From NCBI GenBank assembly GCA_002270565.1, contig NQMI01000076.1, positions 124,001 to 188,000 of the forward strand: a DNA stretch of 64,000 nucleotides, written 5' to 3'. A program made the position numbers and the translations under genes. This DNA is from Stenocarpella maydis (Eukaryota > Ascomycota > Sordariomycetes > Diaporthales > Diaporthaceae). Shown here one piece after another: positions 25,220 through 36,829 of this stretch. The notes beneath the pieces are model-generated. The model made no database searches. It was not told the DNA's origin and worked only from the letters and a program-made list of their open reading frames with translations. Numbering within the stretch: the first letter of the stretch is position 1; each line of letters opens with the position of its first letter.

Positions 25220-27756
25220 ATGCCCCCTGGTCCCCCATGCATGATGGAGGGCGGTTGGTGGATAGAGGAGCATCTAGAATATGAGGAGCATCTAGAATAT
25301 GAGGAGCATCTAGATTACCTTCACAGGCGCCATGTCTCCTCTCTCGTAGAGGCCTTGCGGCATGACGCCCCGGAGGCCACCGGGGAAGACGCAGGACCCG
25401 CGTACCGCACGCCCGAATCACAAGCTGACGAGCAATCACAAGGTCTCCCGGTCCGACAATGGCGCCAACAAATGGTGACTGCCGCGCCGCCTTCCGAACG
25501 CGAAGAGAGCAAGAAGCATGATCGCTGGGCTGTGGAACTACCGCACGGAATGCCCAGGGATGCCCACCTGCTCCCATCGCACACACAGGAACTGCTGAGG
25601 CTGGCGCGCTCTGGGAAGCTGTACAAGAAGCGACCCCTTCCCGAGGAAGACGACGCCGATGTCGAAGGTGCAGCTGGTGACAAACAGGACAAGAAAGATT
25701 CGGCGGCGGGCGAGGGCTACAGCTTCAAGGTCAGGAAATGGGTGCGACTGGAGCGTAGTGCTGAGGATGCAGGTATCAACCTCCTGGCCCCAAGGCACAA
25801 AAACACCATCACGAGGCCCTCCAAACAGCTCGGGACGCAGGTCACAGGACCCATGGTTACAAAAGCTACAGTCAAGAGGATTGATGCTGCAGGAAACCCA
25901 TATACGCAAGAGGTGATTGTCCCCGATGGTCAGGCCGTCGACGGCGAGATTATATCCACCAGTGTTGTCCCCGCGCCCGAGGCGACTGGCGAAGCACTAT
26001 TGCCTACAGCGACGCCCGCAAGAAGGAAGCCGCCGATCCCCCAGAAGAAGAAGGGCCGTGGCCGTGGCCGTGGAGGCAGAGGCCGAGGAAGACTCCCACT
26101 GGCTACTCCAGCTGAACCCGTTCCTCAACAGGATGGGTCCACTGAAGTCAAACCCGAGGATGTCGGCTCAGATGTGAGTATGTGCCTATTGGGTCGGTTT
26201 GTGTGTTTCTAACAAGTCTACAGGGTGTCAAGATCGAGCCCGAGAACGCCCCTCGGGCTGCTGGTGATATCGAAATGCATGAGTCTAGTGCGCTTGATGA
26301 CGACGACGGAGACGAGGGATCCGGTGACGATGACGAAGGCGATGGCGATGAGAGCGGGACACCTGCCGCTGAGGGAGAAGACCAGGACATGAAGGATGCG
26401 CCTGCATATCCTCCCCCGGATTCTGCTGCAGGCACCCTCACGCCACCCGTGACAGCGTCGGCACGGGCGCCGCAGCATGATGTGAACCTCGCGCCGCTCC
26501 CGTTGGTTACCGGCCCGGTGCAGCTCGAGGGAAGCCCTCTGAAGCACGTAACTCTCCGGTCGCCGACAGACCCGTCACCACATCTGTCGCCAATCGCAAC
26601 AACCGCCACAGCCACCGCGAGCGCAGACACTGGCCTCTCTGAGGTGCCGGGTGAGTCCACCCTCGGCCTTCAGCCATCCGTGCCAGAGCCACAGCAATCT
26701 GTTCTGCTCTCGCAGGCGTTCTTTAGGGAAAGAATCGTTGACAAAGGTCCTGCAGAACCGCCCGCCCCAGTACCAATGCCCGCAGGGGCAGATCCTATGG
26801 GGGATTCCAGAATGGAGAATATCCCTTCCACCAATCCCGAGTCCCAAAGGTCGCGTCCAGAGCCAATCCCAGATCGGTCTGCTGTCCCATACGGTGGGGT
26901 CGACTCCTTACCTGTCTTCGAGCCGCCGCCTGTCGTCGGACCGTTACCTGCCGCGAAGCCACCACCCGTAGTGGAGGTACCATCTGTCGTGCCTGCAGTA
27001 GAGCAAGCACCTGGAGTCCAACTACCCCCGGTAGTCGAGCCACCAGCACCACATGTCGAAGAACCACCAACGGCGCCGGCCAAGGAAGAGCTTGCGCTAC
27101 CATCCAGAGAGGAGCCTATGCCCACGGCCCAACCATCTCCGATCACCTCACGCGCGCCTGCCCCAGTGCCCTCTCCACCCCCGGTCCCGCAAGTCCCGGT
27201 AGAGGAGGCAACAGGAGATGTGGGCAATAAGGACATGAAGGTCGAGTCTGGAGTTGCGGGCGGCGCACCTGCTGAGGGCGACAGTACCGCAGGTGTAGTT
27301 GTCAAGGACGCGAGAGCCGCAGATGTAGGAGCTGAGGATGCCGGCGCTCAGGATGCTGGCGACAAGAATATCCCTGGGGTTGACAAAATGGATGTTGGTG
27401 TGGCGTCAGGTCAGCATGCAAGAACCGAGGACGTGGGAATGGAAGACGTAGCGACGGAAGATGGAAGCTTCAACATCCTTGGTTCACTGTCTACGAGTCT
27501 GAACCAGCAGGCCGAAGATGATGCACCACCAGCGGCTGGTCCGGCAGGTCCTGCTGATACCGCGGCATCGGAGCCAGCCCAGCCCAGCCAAGCTGAGACA
27601 GCCCCAGCCACCACAGCCGAAGAGGTAGGCACGGGTGACCAGACTGCGGAGGCTATGCGGACAGAGGAGACGGGAGAGGCTAGCAAGAACAACGAGCCCG
27701 TCCAGGCCGAGCAGGGCAGCGACACCAAGGAAGCCGGTCAGGCACGGACACAATAA
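25220..27756 (+). CDS. Acidic/proline-rich low-complexity nuclear-type protein
   Basis: Unrecognised fungal protein. The coding sequence is join(25220..26173, 26224..27756), about 828 aa from the first in-frame ATG. The single intron is 50 nt with a GTGAGT donor and a TCTAAC branch sequence. The most conserved-looking part is near residues 110-145 (LPHGMPRDAHLLPSHTQELL, then RLARSGKLYKKRPLPEEDD). Around residue 280 lies an RG-box (KKKGRGRGRGGRGRGR) that could bind nucleic acid. The second exon is acidic (DDDDGDEGSGDDDEGDGDE) and then rich in Pro-Val and Glu-Asp-Ala-Gly repeats. The N-terminus is uncertain: three 18-bp tandem units encode EEHLEY repeats at 25265-25318, and an alternative first exon at 25011 exists. 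The composition suggests a disordered nuclear protein; no enzymatic fold is visible. Confidence 0.65.
25265..25318 (+). repeat. Three tandem 18-bp units
   Basis: Unit GAGGAGCATCTAGAATAT repeated three times, the last ending in GATTAC. In the frame of the low-complexity protein it encodes EEHLEY, EEHLEY, EEHLDY. It could lie in coding sequence or in an unrecognised first intron. Confidence 0.9.
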
Positions 27757-28363
27757 CTGCCTGGGAGGCCCGAAGGACAGGGCTGAGCCCAGTCGCTTTA
27801 CCCAGACGGCAGCTCCAGTGCCGCTATGCTCCGTCAGAGGCTATGCGTTCGCCGACCGCATGAGATCCATACCCAGTATATACTGATTGAGCGGGCAAGT
27901 CTGTATGGGACCTCATCAAAAGCGGCCTTGTTTTTGCTTTTCCGGGGACAGGGGTGTTGGACTATGAGAGGAACATAACGCAGGGGAAAAGTAATTTGGC
28001 AATACTGGATATGCCAATGAATGTCTATTTTGGGAACAATTCTTTCACAAGCGGGAGCAGACCATCACCCTGTTCCACACTACCAGATTCACTAGAGCGC
28101 AAACAAGTCTCACAGGTCGCCCCATGCCCATTGCTGTTCATGTGGAAAGTTCCTCGGAATTCTCCCCCTACACGGCCGAAATAGCTCAATCTGTGACCAG
28201 CCTGTGAAAGTCGTCCCCATCTAGTCATTGACTATACAGGGCCAGCTCCAGAAACAAAGCATTCCCAGTCACCTCTCTTCCTTCTACTCGGCCCGCACTC
28301 TCCTGCCCCCATGGCCACCTCGAACGCCTCCATTTCCAGGACATCGACAGCCAAACACTCCAG
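27757..28363. other. Intergenic region between convergent genes
   Basis: 3' flanks of the low-complexity protein gene and the phosphoserine phosphatase gene. No gene or RNA supported. Confidence 0.5.
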
Positions 28364-29875
28364 CTACGCACACAGCATCTCAATCTCTTCCCTGGTGAAC
28401 CCAAACAGGTAGAGGAGATCCAGCAGGCTCTCGCTGTTGAGGCGCGCGCCAGCCTCCATCTGCACCCTGGGCTTGGCGTTCCAGGCGACGCCGAGGCCGG
28501 CGGTGGCCATCATCTTGAGGTCGTTTGCGCCGTCGCCCACGGCGACGACCTGGCTGAGGTCGATGCCCTCGCCCCTCGCGATCTGCTCCAGAAGCTCGGC
28601 CTTGCGCTCGCAGCCGACGATGACGCCCGAGACCTCGCCCGTCAGCCGGCCGGCCGCGTCGACGACGACCTCGTTGGCGTGCGCGTGGTCGATGCCCAGC
28701 TCCGAGGCGAGCCAAGACGTCAGCGGCTGGAAGCCGCCGCTGAGCACCGCGGTGCGCACGCCCAGCCTCTTGAGGGCGCGGATGAGCTGGCGCACGCCCG
28801 GGGTGACGTCCAGGGAGGGGCGCAGCTCGGCAAAGATGGACTCGGGGAGGCCCCGGAGCAGGGCGACGCGCTCGCGGAAGGCGCCCTCGAACTGCAGCTC
28901 GCCCAGCATGGCGCGGTGGGTGATGTCGGCGACGCGGGCGGCCAGGCCGGGCGGGTCGGTGATGGTGGCGGCCAGCAGGTCGATGACCTCCTGGGTGATA
29001 AGGGTGCTGTCCATGTCAAAGACGACCAGGCGCGGGTGGCGGCGCCACAGCCGGTCGCGCTGCAGGGCGACGTCGACGTTCCACTCGCGCTCGAAGCGGT
29101 AGATGAGCTCGTGCTTGCGCAGGTCGGCCAGCCCCAGGTAGGACGGGGCCGGGGCCGGCGACAGGGTGAGCTCCACCACGAGCGGGTGCTCGCTGTTGTC
29201 GAGGCAGCGGTGCGCCGAGGTCATGTTCTCGGACCCCGGCGGCAGCGGGAAGCTCGACATGAGGTGCAGGAACGAGGTGACGCAGAGCGGCGACACGTAC
29301 GAGCCGTAGAGGTGGTCGAGGCGCTCGGGCTCGGCGGCCGGCGGCTCGAGGGGGAAGGACTCGGGGTCGGTCGTCGGCGCCATGTTGGCGGGGATGTCGG
29401 AGCCCTCTGGCTGGGCGGCGGCGGCGGCAGGCTGCTGGGGCCTGGCAGGCGAGGCCGGCGCCTGCGGCGGGGGCACGACATTGCTTGAGACGCGGCCGTT
29501 CTTGGTCTTGTAGATGAGGGTGGCTACCAGCTTCTGCGAGGAAGCGCCGGGGGCGGGGGCGCAGTTGGGATGCGACAGGTCATGGTTCAAGCCGCTCTCG
29601 ACGACCTTGGGCGGGTGGTCTGGCGAGGGGACGCCCCTGTAAGGCGTGGAGGGCTTTGGGGAAGGCGTGGTACTGCTCACGGTAGCAGCGGCGGCGGGTC
29701 CTCTGTCCGGGGCGGACGAGCCCTCGACGACAGTGTCGATGCCGGAGCTGGGCTCGGGCTTGTTGGGCGGGCGGTACTGCTGAAACTCCTGCAGGTAGGA
29801 ACTGCTCCTCCTGGACGAGTCGAGCCGCGGCCGGACTGAGATGGGCTTAGAGGGGCTATCGTTGTTAGTCGTCAT
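28364..29875 (-). CDS. ser2: Phosphoserine phosphatase (SerB/Ser2 type)
   Basis: Hydrolyses 3-phosphoserine to serine, the last step of the phosphorylated serine pathway, in the cytosol. It is a single exon of 503 aa from the ATG at 29875 (MTTNNDSPSK). The frame is open a further 37 codons upstream, but that segment looks like leader sequence. HAD-superfamily motifs are complete: motif I DMDST at residues about 287-291, motif II SGGFQPL near 387, a motif III lysine in ERKAELL near 440, and motif IV GDGANDL near 460. The SerB hallmark VADITHRAMLGELQFEGAFR is present. The N-terminal half carries a Ser/Pro/Ala-rich, probably disordered segment and an ACT-like region. The protein is much longer than yeast Ser2 (about 310 aa), which is common for filamentous fungi. 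Confidence 0.93.
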   Translation of the reverse strand: MTTNNDSPSKPISVRPRLDSSRRSSSYLQEFQQYRPPNKPEPSSGIDTVVEGSSAPDRGPAAAATVSSTTPSPKPSTPYRGVPSPDHPPKVVESGLNHDLSHPNCAPAPGASSQKLVATLIYKTKNGRVSSNVVPPPQAPASPARPQQPAAAAAQPEGSDIPANMAPTTDPESFPLEPPAAEPERLDHLYGSYVSPLCVTSFLHLMSSFPLPPGSENMTSAHRCLDNSEHPLVVELTLSPAPAPSYLGLADLRKHELIYRFEREWNVDVALQRDRLWRRHPRLVVFDMDSTLITQEVIDLLAATITDPPGLAARVADITHRAMLGELQFEGAFRERVALLRGLPESIFAELRPSLDVTPGVRQLIRALKRLGVRTAVLSGGFQPLTSWLASELGIDHAHANEVVVDAAGRLTGEVSGVIVGCERKAELLEQIARGEGIDLSQVVAVGDGANDLKMMATAGLGVAWNAKPRVQMEAGARLNSESLLDLLYLFGFTREEIEMLCA

Positions 29876-30142
29876 GGTGAGGGGGTGGCAGCGTGCAGAG
29901 CGGGTGGTGAGCAGCGTGTCCGTCTCCGTGCTAGCACGCGTGGTGGATGTTCCCTTCACGCGGGCGATGAGATGGTAGGATGGCAAGGGGGCTGGGCCTA
30001 TGGATGGCTGCTATCAACCATGCCTAGGCTAGGTACGGATGGGATATGTACTGTACGGCAGGACAATGCAATGTGCGGGTAGGGAAAAGGCCTCCTCCAG
30101 CATCGATCACTCGAATGACTGGCTGAGTGACGGACTGACTGA

Positions 30143-30227
<85 letters not shown>

Positions 30228-30986
30228 GGACACAAACACGGACAGGTTAATTAACTGCCAGACAGCCTCGCCAGGGCTCAGTCACGGATACTGGCCCTGG
30301 CTATGGGTTTTGCATTGCAAGGCTCTGGCTCCGGCTCAGGTGGGCGGGCGGTGGAGCGTGGGCGGGCGGTGGAGCGTGGGCTGCGGCCAGTTAGCTGAGC
30401 CTTGGAAGAGGGAGGGGGAGGGGCCCTGCAAGCACGCGCTTCCAGGAATTGGCTTTGGCCATTTTCCCCAAATATTCGGGAACATGCCGCTGCCAGCCCC
30501 CGGCAGCACTGCCTGCAGCTGCTACACTCGGACGTCAGGGCGTGCAGGACTGGCAGGCCACCCCTTGCAGAAGGCATCTGTCATTGGGAGGGAGCTTCTA
30601 CTCCGACCCAGCGCGGGCCGGGATTCGTGTGGATCTCTACGAGGGCCACAACGGCACCGGGGCAAGAAGAATGGGCCATGTCAGCTGGCTGGCTGGGTAG
30701 GGCTGAATTGCGGACCCAAGCTTTGATGCAACATAGACGTTGGGTGTCTACCGTCCTTCTCCCTTGTCTTTTCTATTTTGTACTCGCCGTATGGGGCGGA
30801 CTGACCTTCAATGCTGTTCCTGACATCTGATCCGATGTCTTCTGTTTAAGGAATAACGTCACTGCGCTGGATTGAGGACGACCAATTGATGGAGACATAT
30901 AGGTTGTGGCATACGACTTCGGGTGCACCTGCGGTCAATCCAAGCTTGGCACTTTTACAAGGTAGATACATCACAGGGCGTGCGGC
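29876..30986. other. Intergenic region with microsatellite
   Basis: Upstream of ser2 and 3' of fumarase. It contains the GGCT microsatellite listed separately and a duplicated 18-bp unit (GCGGGCGGTGGAGCGTGG) at about 30346-30381. Short open frames here are shadows of the repeats or are unsupported. Confidence 0.5.
30136..30222. repeat. GACT/GGCT tetranucleotide microsatellite
   Basis: A short run of GACT units passes directly into about 18 uninterrupted GGCT units, consistent with a single G/A transition followed by expansion of the GGCT form. It lies upstream of ser2. Confidence 0.95.
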
Positions 30987-32781
30987 TTAGCCCTTGTATG
31001 GGCTGGGCCCGATCATCAGCTCCGGCTTCACCAGCGTGTCGAACTCGTCCTCGGTCAGCGCATTGAGCTCCAGTGCCGACTGCTTGAGGGTGAGGCCCTT
31101 CTTGTGCGCGTTCTTGGCGACCTTGCTGGCCATGTCGTAGCCGATCTTGGGGTTGAGGCAGGTGACAAGCATGAGGCTGCCGTGGCACACCACGTTAGCC
31201 ACTATTCTCTTGTGGTTCTCGACAGTCCACGGGGGGTGGGGGCGGGGCGGTTGCTTGACTCACGATTCCTTCATGATGCTGCTAATCTTCTCCTCGTTGG
31301 CCTGCAGGCCGGCCACGAGGTTCTTCTCGAACGACCGCATGCCGTCCGCAAGCAGGCGCGTGCTGTGAAGCAGGTTGCGGATCACCAGGGGCTTGTAGAC
31401 GTTGAGCTCGAACTGGCCGTTCATGCCACCGATCGTGCAGGCAACGTTGTTGCCCATGACCTGCGCGCAGACCATGGTGAGTGCCTCGCACTGGGTGGGG
31501 TTGACCTTGCCAGGCATGATGCTGGAGCCGGGCTCGTTCTCGGGCAGGATGAGCTCTCCAAGGCCGCACCGAGGGCCGCTGCCCAGGTACCTGATGTCCT
31601 GGGCAATCTTGTTCAGCGACCCGGCCAGGGTGTTGAGGGAGCCGTGCGCCTGCACAATGGCATCGTGTGCCGCCAGCGACTCAAACTTGTTTGGCGCCGT
31701 CTCGAAGTGAGTACCCGTGGCCTTGGAAACCTCCTCGGCAACGGCCTCGGCGAAGCCCTCGAACGTGTTGATGCCAGTGCCAACAGCCGTGCCGCCCTGC
31801 GCCAGCTGCCGCAGGTCTGGCAGGCTGGACTCGACCCTCTTGATGCCGTAGTCGAGCTGCGCGACGTAGCCCGAGAACTCCTGGGCCAGCGTCAGAGGGG
31901 TGGCGTCCTGCAGGTGCGTCCGGCCAATCTTGATGATCTTCTTGGCCTCAAACTCCTGGACCTTGTTCTGCAGGGCCTCCCTCAGGCTCTTGAGGCTCGG
32001 GAGCAGCTCGCCCTCGATCTCGAGCACGGCGGCGATGTGCATGACGGTGGGGAAGGTGTCGTTGGAGCTGGCGGAGCGGTTGACATGGTCGTTGGGGTGG
32101 ACGGGCTTCTTGGAGCCCTTCTCGCCGCCCAGGATCTCGATGGCTCGGTTGGAGATGACCTCGTTCGCGTTCATGTTGGACTGGGTGCCGGAGCCGGTCT
32201 GCCAGACGACCAGGGGGAAGTGGTCAATCAGCTTCAGGTCGGCGACCTCCTTGGCAGCCTGCTGGATGGCCTCGCTGATCTTGGGGTCTAGAGAGCCGCA
32301 TTGTAAGCGTCACTGAGCTCCGAGGCGTGCTGGTGCTGGGTCGGGGGCTCGACATACCCAGGCCATACCGCACGTTCACCTTGGCGGCAGCACCCTTGAG
32401 AATACCGAACGCCTTGATGATGGGCGGGGGCATACGGTCCTGGGGCTGGTTGATGCGGAAGTTCTCGAGGGATCGCTCGGTCTGGGCGCCCCAGTACTTG
32501 TCGGCGGGGACCTGGATCTCGCCAAAGGCATCGCTCTCGGTCCTGGTAGCAGCAGCCATTCTCGCTGCTGAGGCGTGGAATTGTCTCGTAGATGTGAATT
32601 GCGTAGGTGCGGCTCGTGGGGAGGAGAAGACGGCAGGCTGGCTGCCCCGCGGCACCAAGTGCGACGTTGCGGAGATCGAGAAGCATGTGCTCATGGCCCT
32701 CAGGCGGTTACCCCTCGGCCTAGCCAGCCAGCACATGGCCGAGCCGGAGGCGCATGATGTTCGTGCAGCCGAGGAAAGCAT
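30987..32781 (-). CDS. fum1: Fumarate hydratase (class II fumarase)
   Basis: Interconverts fumarate and malate in the TCA cycle. The coding sequence is complement(join(30987..31176, 31264..32287, 32358..32781)), 545 aa. The N-terminal part ([20 protein letters not shown], then arginine-rich, then [11 protein letters not shown]) is a mitochondrial presequence. A second ATG follows it directly ([10 protein letters not shown]), where the mature enzyme or a cytosolic form would begin. Active-site regions are all present: [10 protein letters not shown] (residues about 172-181), [31 protein letters not shown], and the signature [11 protein letters not shown] at 395-405. Exon 3 supplies [15 protein letters not shown] to the end ([12 protein letters not shown]). 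Donors are GTATGT and GTGAGT. Full-length and apparently intact. Confidence 0.96.
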
Positions 32782-34000
32782 TCTGCGCCAAGAGGAAGGA
32801 ATAAAGAATCGGGGCAACCCAGGGTCAGTAGGATCAGCTGTCAGCGATGTCTGCCTTGCTAGTAAAAACAAATACCTCACAAAATCTCTCGATCGGGTTC
32901 TACGTCTCGAAGCCCTGCCGGAGAAAACAACAGCTGGAGGAGCTCGGGCCACGGGGCTGCACCCCAAGTCTGCCCGACACTTCGGCAGAAACCGGACGGG
33001 CCGGAGTAGGACCCGGGACGGAGAAGACGGCGGCCCAGAGGGGCGGGTGTTATAAAGTCCAGCCTCGCACTCAGTTGCCTCCGACGCACCCACATGACAA
33101 GTCGCATGGCCCTTAATCAGCCGTGTGATGTATAGCGCGCAGGCAGCTACAGAGTACAAGCTCCAGCAGCAACAAGCCCGCCGCCCCTGCCGTGCACAAT
33201 GTCAGGCAGGGGCCTTCCCACCCACAGGCTGAAGATAGAATGGCAGCCGGCCAGTCCGGCCTGCAGAAACAAATTGATGCTGACATGCAGGCTGGCAGGT
33301 TGGCATAGTTACACAAGAGCAACGGCAGGCTGATATCAAGAAGGACATCTCCGGCTTGGCGGTCTGGCAGGCCTGCGATCGCGTGCTTACAACTAACTAT
33401 GTGCTCGAGTAATTCATTGGTCTCGGCCACGGGAGCGGAAAATATCCGGGAAAGACATGGTCTGGGAACGGTAGTTGATCTGGACTTATCATGACGTCGA
33501 AGACATGACGCCGGTCTTAGACGTCTCCCCAGACGCTGGATTGTCAATAACATTGTTATCTACAAGTCGTGCAGGTACAGAGTCGCACAGACTGGTTCCC
33601 GGAACATGACGGAAGATGCGGCCAGAAAAAAAGAAGAAGAAAGAAGAAAGGAAAGGAAAGGATGTACAAATCCGCTTCAGAACAAACCGGCTGCTTACAG
33701 CACAATTGAGAATCTCCAATCCGAAGAGCCAGGGAGGAAAGGACAGTGCAAGCAAGTGTCGTGGCGCCTCTGGCCGAAACCGTTTTTGGTGGAGCACTCC
33801 AGGGTGGCGGGCCAATGAGGGCACAGCAGCGGGCAGGCCAAGTCGTGCCGCTCCCGTCTCTACACTACTCCGTACCAGTCCCTCCCCCGACAAATTTTAC
33901 GGGACGACTCTGGGGAACCCAACATGTACAGCGCACAAGCATCCCGAAGTTTTCCCTGTCTTAGAGAAGATTATTGGCTAAGTACCCATTTTAATGATGT
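32782..34000. other. Gene-free transition to the AT-rich block
   Basis: Upstream of fum1. A purine-rich run (GAAAAAAAGAAGAAGAAAGA type) lies at 33625-33660. Composition drops sharply in GC after about 33,960, where the degraded repeat block begins. No gene supported. Confidence 0.5.
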
Positions 34001-34449
34001 ACAGTGTATTCTCCCGCATTAACAATTAGAAGCAGTACTTCGTTACTTGCTTACGTTAACGGTCGGGAGGAGTACTTATCTGCAACCCATGATAGTCACT
34101 AATACCTGCCGCAGCGCTTTCGCCTGTATGTCCCGTTCATCTGCACCTGCTAACACTCCTTGATTGCATAACGTTATGATGGCTTCTGCTGGCTAAATAA
34201 GACGTCCTCTTGGTCAGCTTAATCCGAATATTCGAATGGTACCGCATACGCCTAGATCCGTTACATATTCGTTGTGTGACGCTATTTATTAGTACTATCA
34301 CTATGAATAACTCATATAGGCGCCTGGAATACAAGTTGCTAATGAGAATGCACCCCTAAATGCACCTATTGCCTGACTCCTCTTCAAACCACCTATATAA
34401 ACGATTCAGAAGCCCCAGAAGAAGAGGAATTGTGATCTAACACGTGATT

Positions 34450-35473
34450 AAATACTTAAGATTAAAGGGATTCATGAAGCCTGCCCAGAGCTTACTTGGC
34501 AAGAGATATCCGACCATGTAAAGTTTGAATGCTTACCTGCGCAGGTAAAGCGTGCAGCCAATGCCAAGCGCCTAACGCCCTAAAAAAATAAGACTATACC
34601 TATTGTGGTCTCTCTGAGGAGCAGAAAGTTGCTCTGGACTGCTTCCTCTAAGCTGATAAGGATCACTAGAAGATCCCATGGTTAGACCTGCGCTTTATCG
34701 TCCCTGAGGTTAAGCATTATGGTGGCAGGCAGATCCATATGGCTCTATACTCTATGGGATATACCTGTTGGAAGAGGAGGACAAGGCTCAAGTTGACTAA
34801 ATAAACACGTGACTGCTGGAAAGCATACTGCTAGTGGGTGCTAGCTAACTGGCTTGATAAGAGCGATTGGGACCTAAATTTGCATGCCAACCTGCTTATT
34901 GCTTTTAGTAATGAATTAATCGTTAGAAACCTCCCTTGTGGCCCTTAGTGGCTAACTATAAAGGTCTGCAAGGATGAATCAACCTATAATATCGCTAGAT
35001 GGCAAAAGCATAATAGTTGGATGTTCTGGGGCATCTTCATAGGCAACTAAAAGGGGCCCTACTATATATGGCCTTAGGGCACCTAAATTAATGCCCTATA
35101 TTATATCTAAGAGATTACGCCCCTAATCCGTATGGTAATGGAGGTTAACCTAGATACTTACTTTATGCACGATAATGCTCCTTCCCATTGTGCCCGGTGT
35201 ACTCGAGATGCCCTTAGTGCGTTGAGGGTTAAGGTCGTCAACTGGCCGCCATATAGTCCTGATCTGAATCCCATCAAGAATGTATGGGCGGAGATGAAGC
35301 AGTAGCTTGACTTCAATTACAATATAGAGGACCTCGCTGGCGATAGCCTTAGGGAAGCCATTTTGCAAGCCTGGTGGTCGATCGATGAGAACTACTTGCG
35401 GAAGCTTTATATGAGTCTGCTAGAGCGATATTGTAACTGTATTAGAAGGGATGGGTACCCAACACCATATTAA
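34450..35473 (+). pseudogene. Tc1/mariner-type transposase relic (DD34E family)
   Basis: Degraded transposase. The N-terminal helix-turn-helix region is readable from 34461 (GIHEACPELTWQEISDHVK, then RAANAKRLTP and a stop). The first catalytic aspartate region reads DES-TYNIARW near 34972, followed by WMFWG. The second catalytic region reads FMHDNAPSH from 35162, with WPPYSPDLNPI downstream. Exactly 34 residues after the second Asp, the position of the catalytic Glu is Lys (NPIKN), a G-to-A change. Several in-frame stops (TAA/TAG) interrupt the frame, which ends GYPTPY-stop at 35473. I could not identify terminal inverted repeats. Not functional. Confidence 0.85.
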
Positions 35474-36829
35474 ATGATCATGAGAATAAGCGAGGAATAA
35501 GACTGTGGCAATAGTAGTGTGCAACAGCACATTGGTGGGCTATCACTACAGCCACCGTACTGTAGCCAGAGGGCGTAGTTGCTTACTAAGCAACTACCAC
35601 CCACTATATAGACCCGAGATAGCTGGCAGGCTATGCCCACTGCACCCACTACTTGAGATAGAGAGAAATATAAGAATAACACCCCACTTGTATTGCAATA
35701 TATGACCTATCTAATACTAATCAGTAGTTGCAAGGGTGACTACAGATTAGCAAGGATTAAAGAGATAGATTATTACTACTTTAATAGTGGCTATACTAAC
35801 AGTACTAACAGTATTACTCCTTAAAGACACTCTGGTAGTCTTCAGCAATATCATTACTACCTATTATAAGAAGAAGAGGGCTCTATATATGTGATATTAT
35901 ACTCCGCCTTTATCCTATATGCATCTATTATATATAATAATCAAAGGGTTTCCAAATACGTTAAACTTAAAAGATTAAGGGTTTATATTTAAAATATATT
36001 ATTAGGTAATTATTAAGCAATATTATTAATTAATAATAATTACTAGCTGTAAGGCTATTTAATATTAGAATTAAATACTTAGATTAATGACTGAAGAGTC
36101 TATTTTATAAAAACTATCTACTATAGTAATGACCATATCTATATATATATTCTAACTCTTTAATAGCTTACAGGCTTACATACTAAGCCATTAAGCCATT
36201 ATATAAGGCTTAATACTTTATTCTTTAAGTGGGCTCATATAGCTTGCAATTAATCGTTATAAGCCAGACCCTAACCCTAATAAGGTAGTATTACTAATTG
36301 GATTAGGCGGGATGATCTTTTCGGGAGCTATTTCCTATCCTATAGGGTTGTCTTCTGTAGTAGTTAGTTACTAATATATATTAGCTTATAATATTATCTC
36401 CCTTTTTATTTCTTTTATCCTTAAAAGTGCTTTATAAGTTATTTTTATTTATTAGTGCCTTTATTTATGCCTTCCTAATTCATTATATTATTTAGAGTTA
36501 AGAATTCTTAGGTTTTTAAATTATTTTGTTATTTTAGGAAGGTTGAGTAATGTGATTCCTTGTTGTTTACTATTCTGTAGAATGCTATTATTATGTAACC
36601 TTATTCTTCTTACAAGGCGTAGGGCATTAAGAGTTATAAGTTTTGGTTGTTGTAAAGGTTATAAGATTCTTATGATCTGTGTAGAGTTTGATCTACTTTT
36701 TGGCTCCTATAAGATAGTATTGCTATTCTTGGAATATATATACTATAGCTATAAATTCTTTATCTAGTATAGTATATTAGGTTTCTAGTCTGTTAAACTT
36801 CTTGCTAAAGTTTGTAATAATATATATCC

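Noticed and set aside
28679..29488. A 269-codon plus-strand frame opposite ser2, and a 395-codon one opposite fum1 (31104-32291)
   Set aside because: Both are antisense shadows of GC-rich, intact enzyme genes.
36262..36275. CCCTAACCCTAA considered as a telomeric repeat
   Set aside because: Only two units, embedded in degraded AT-rich DNA; no array.
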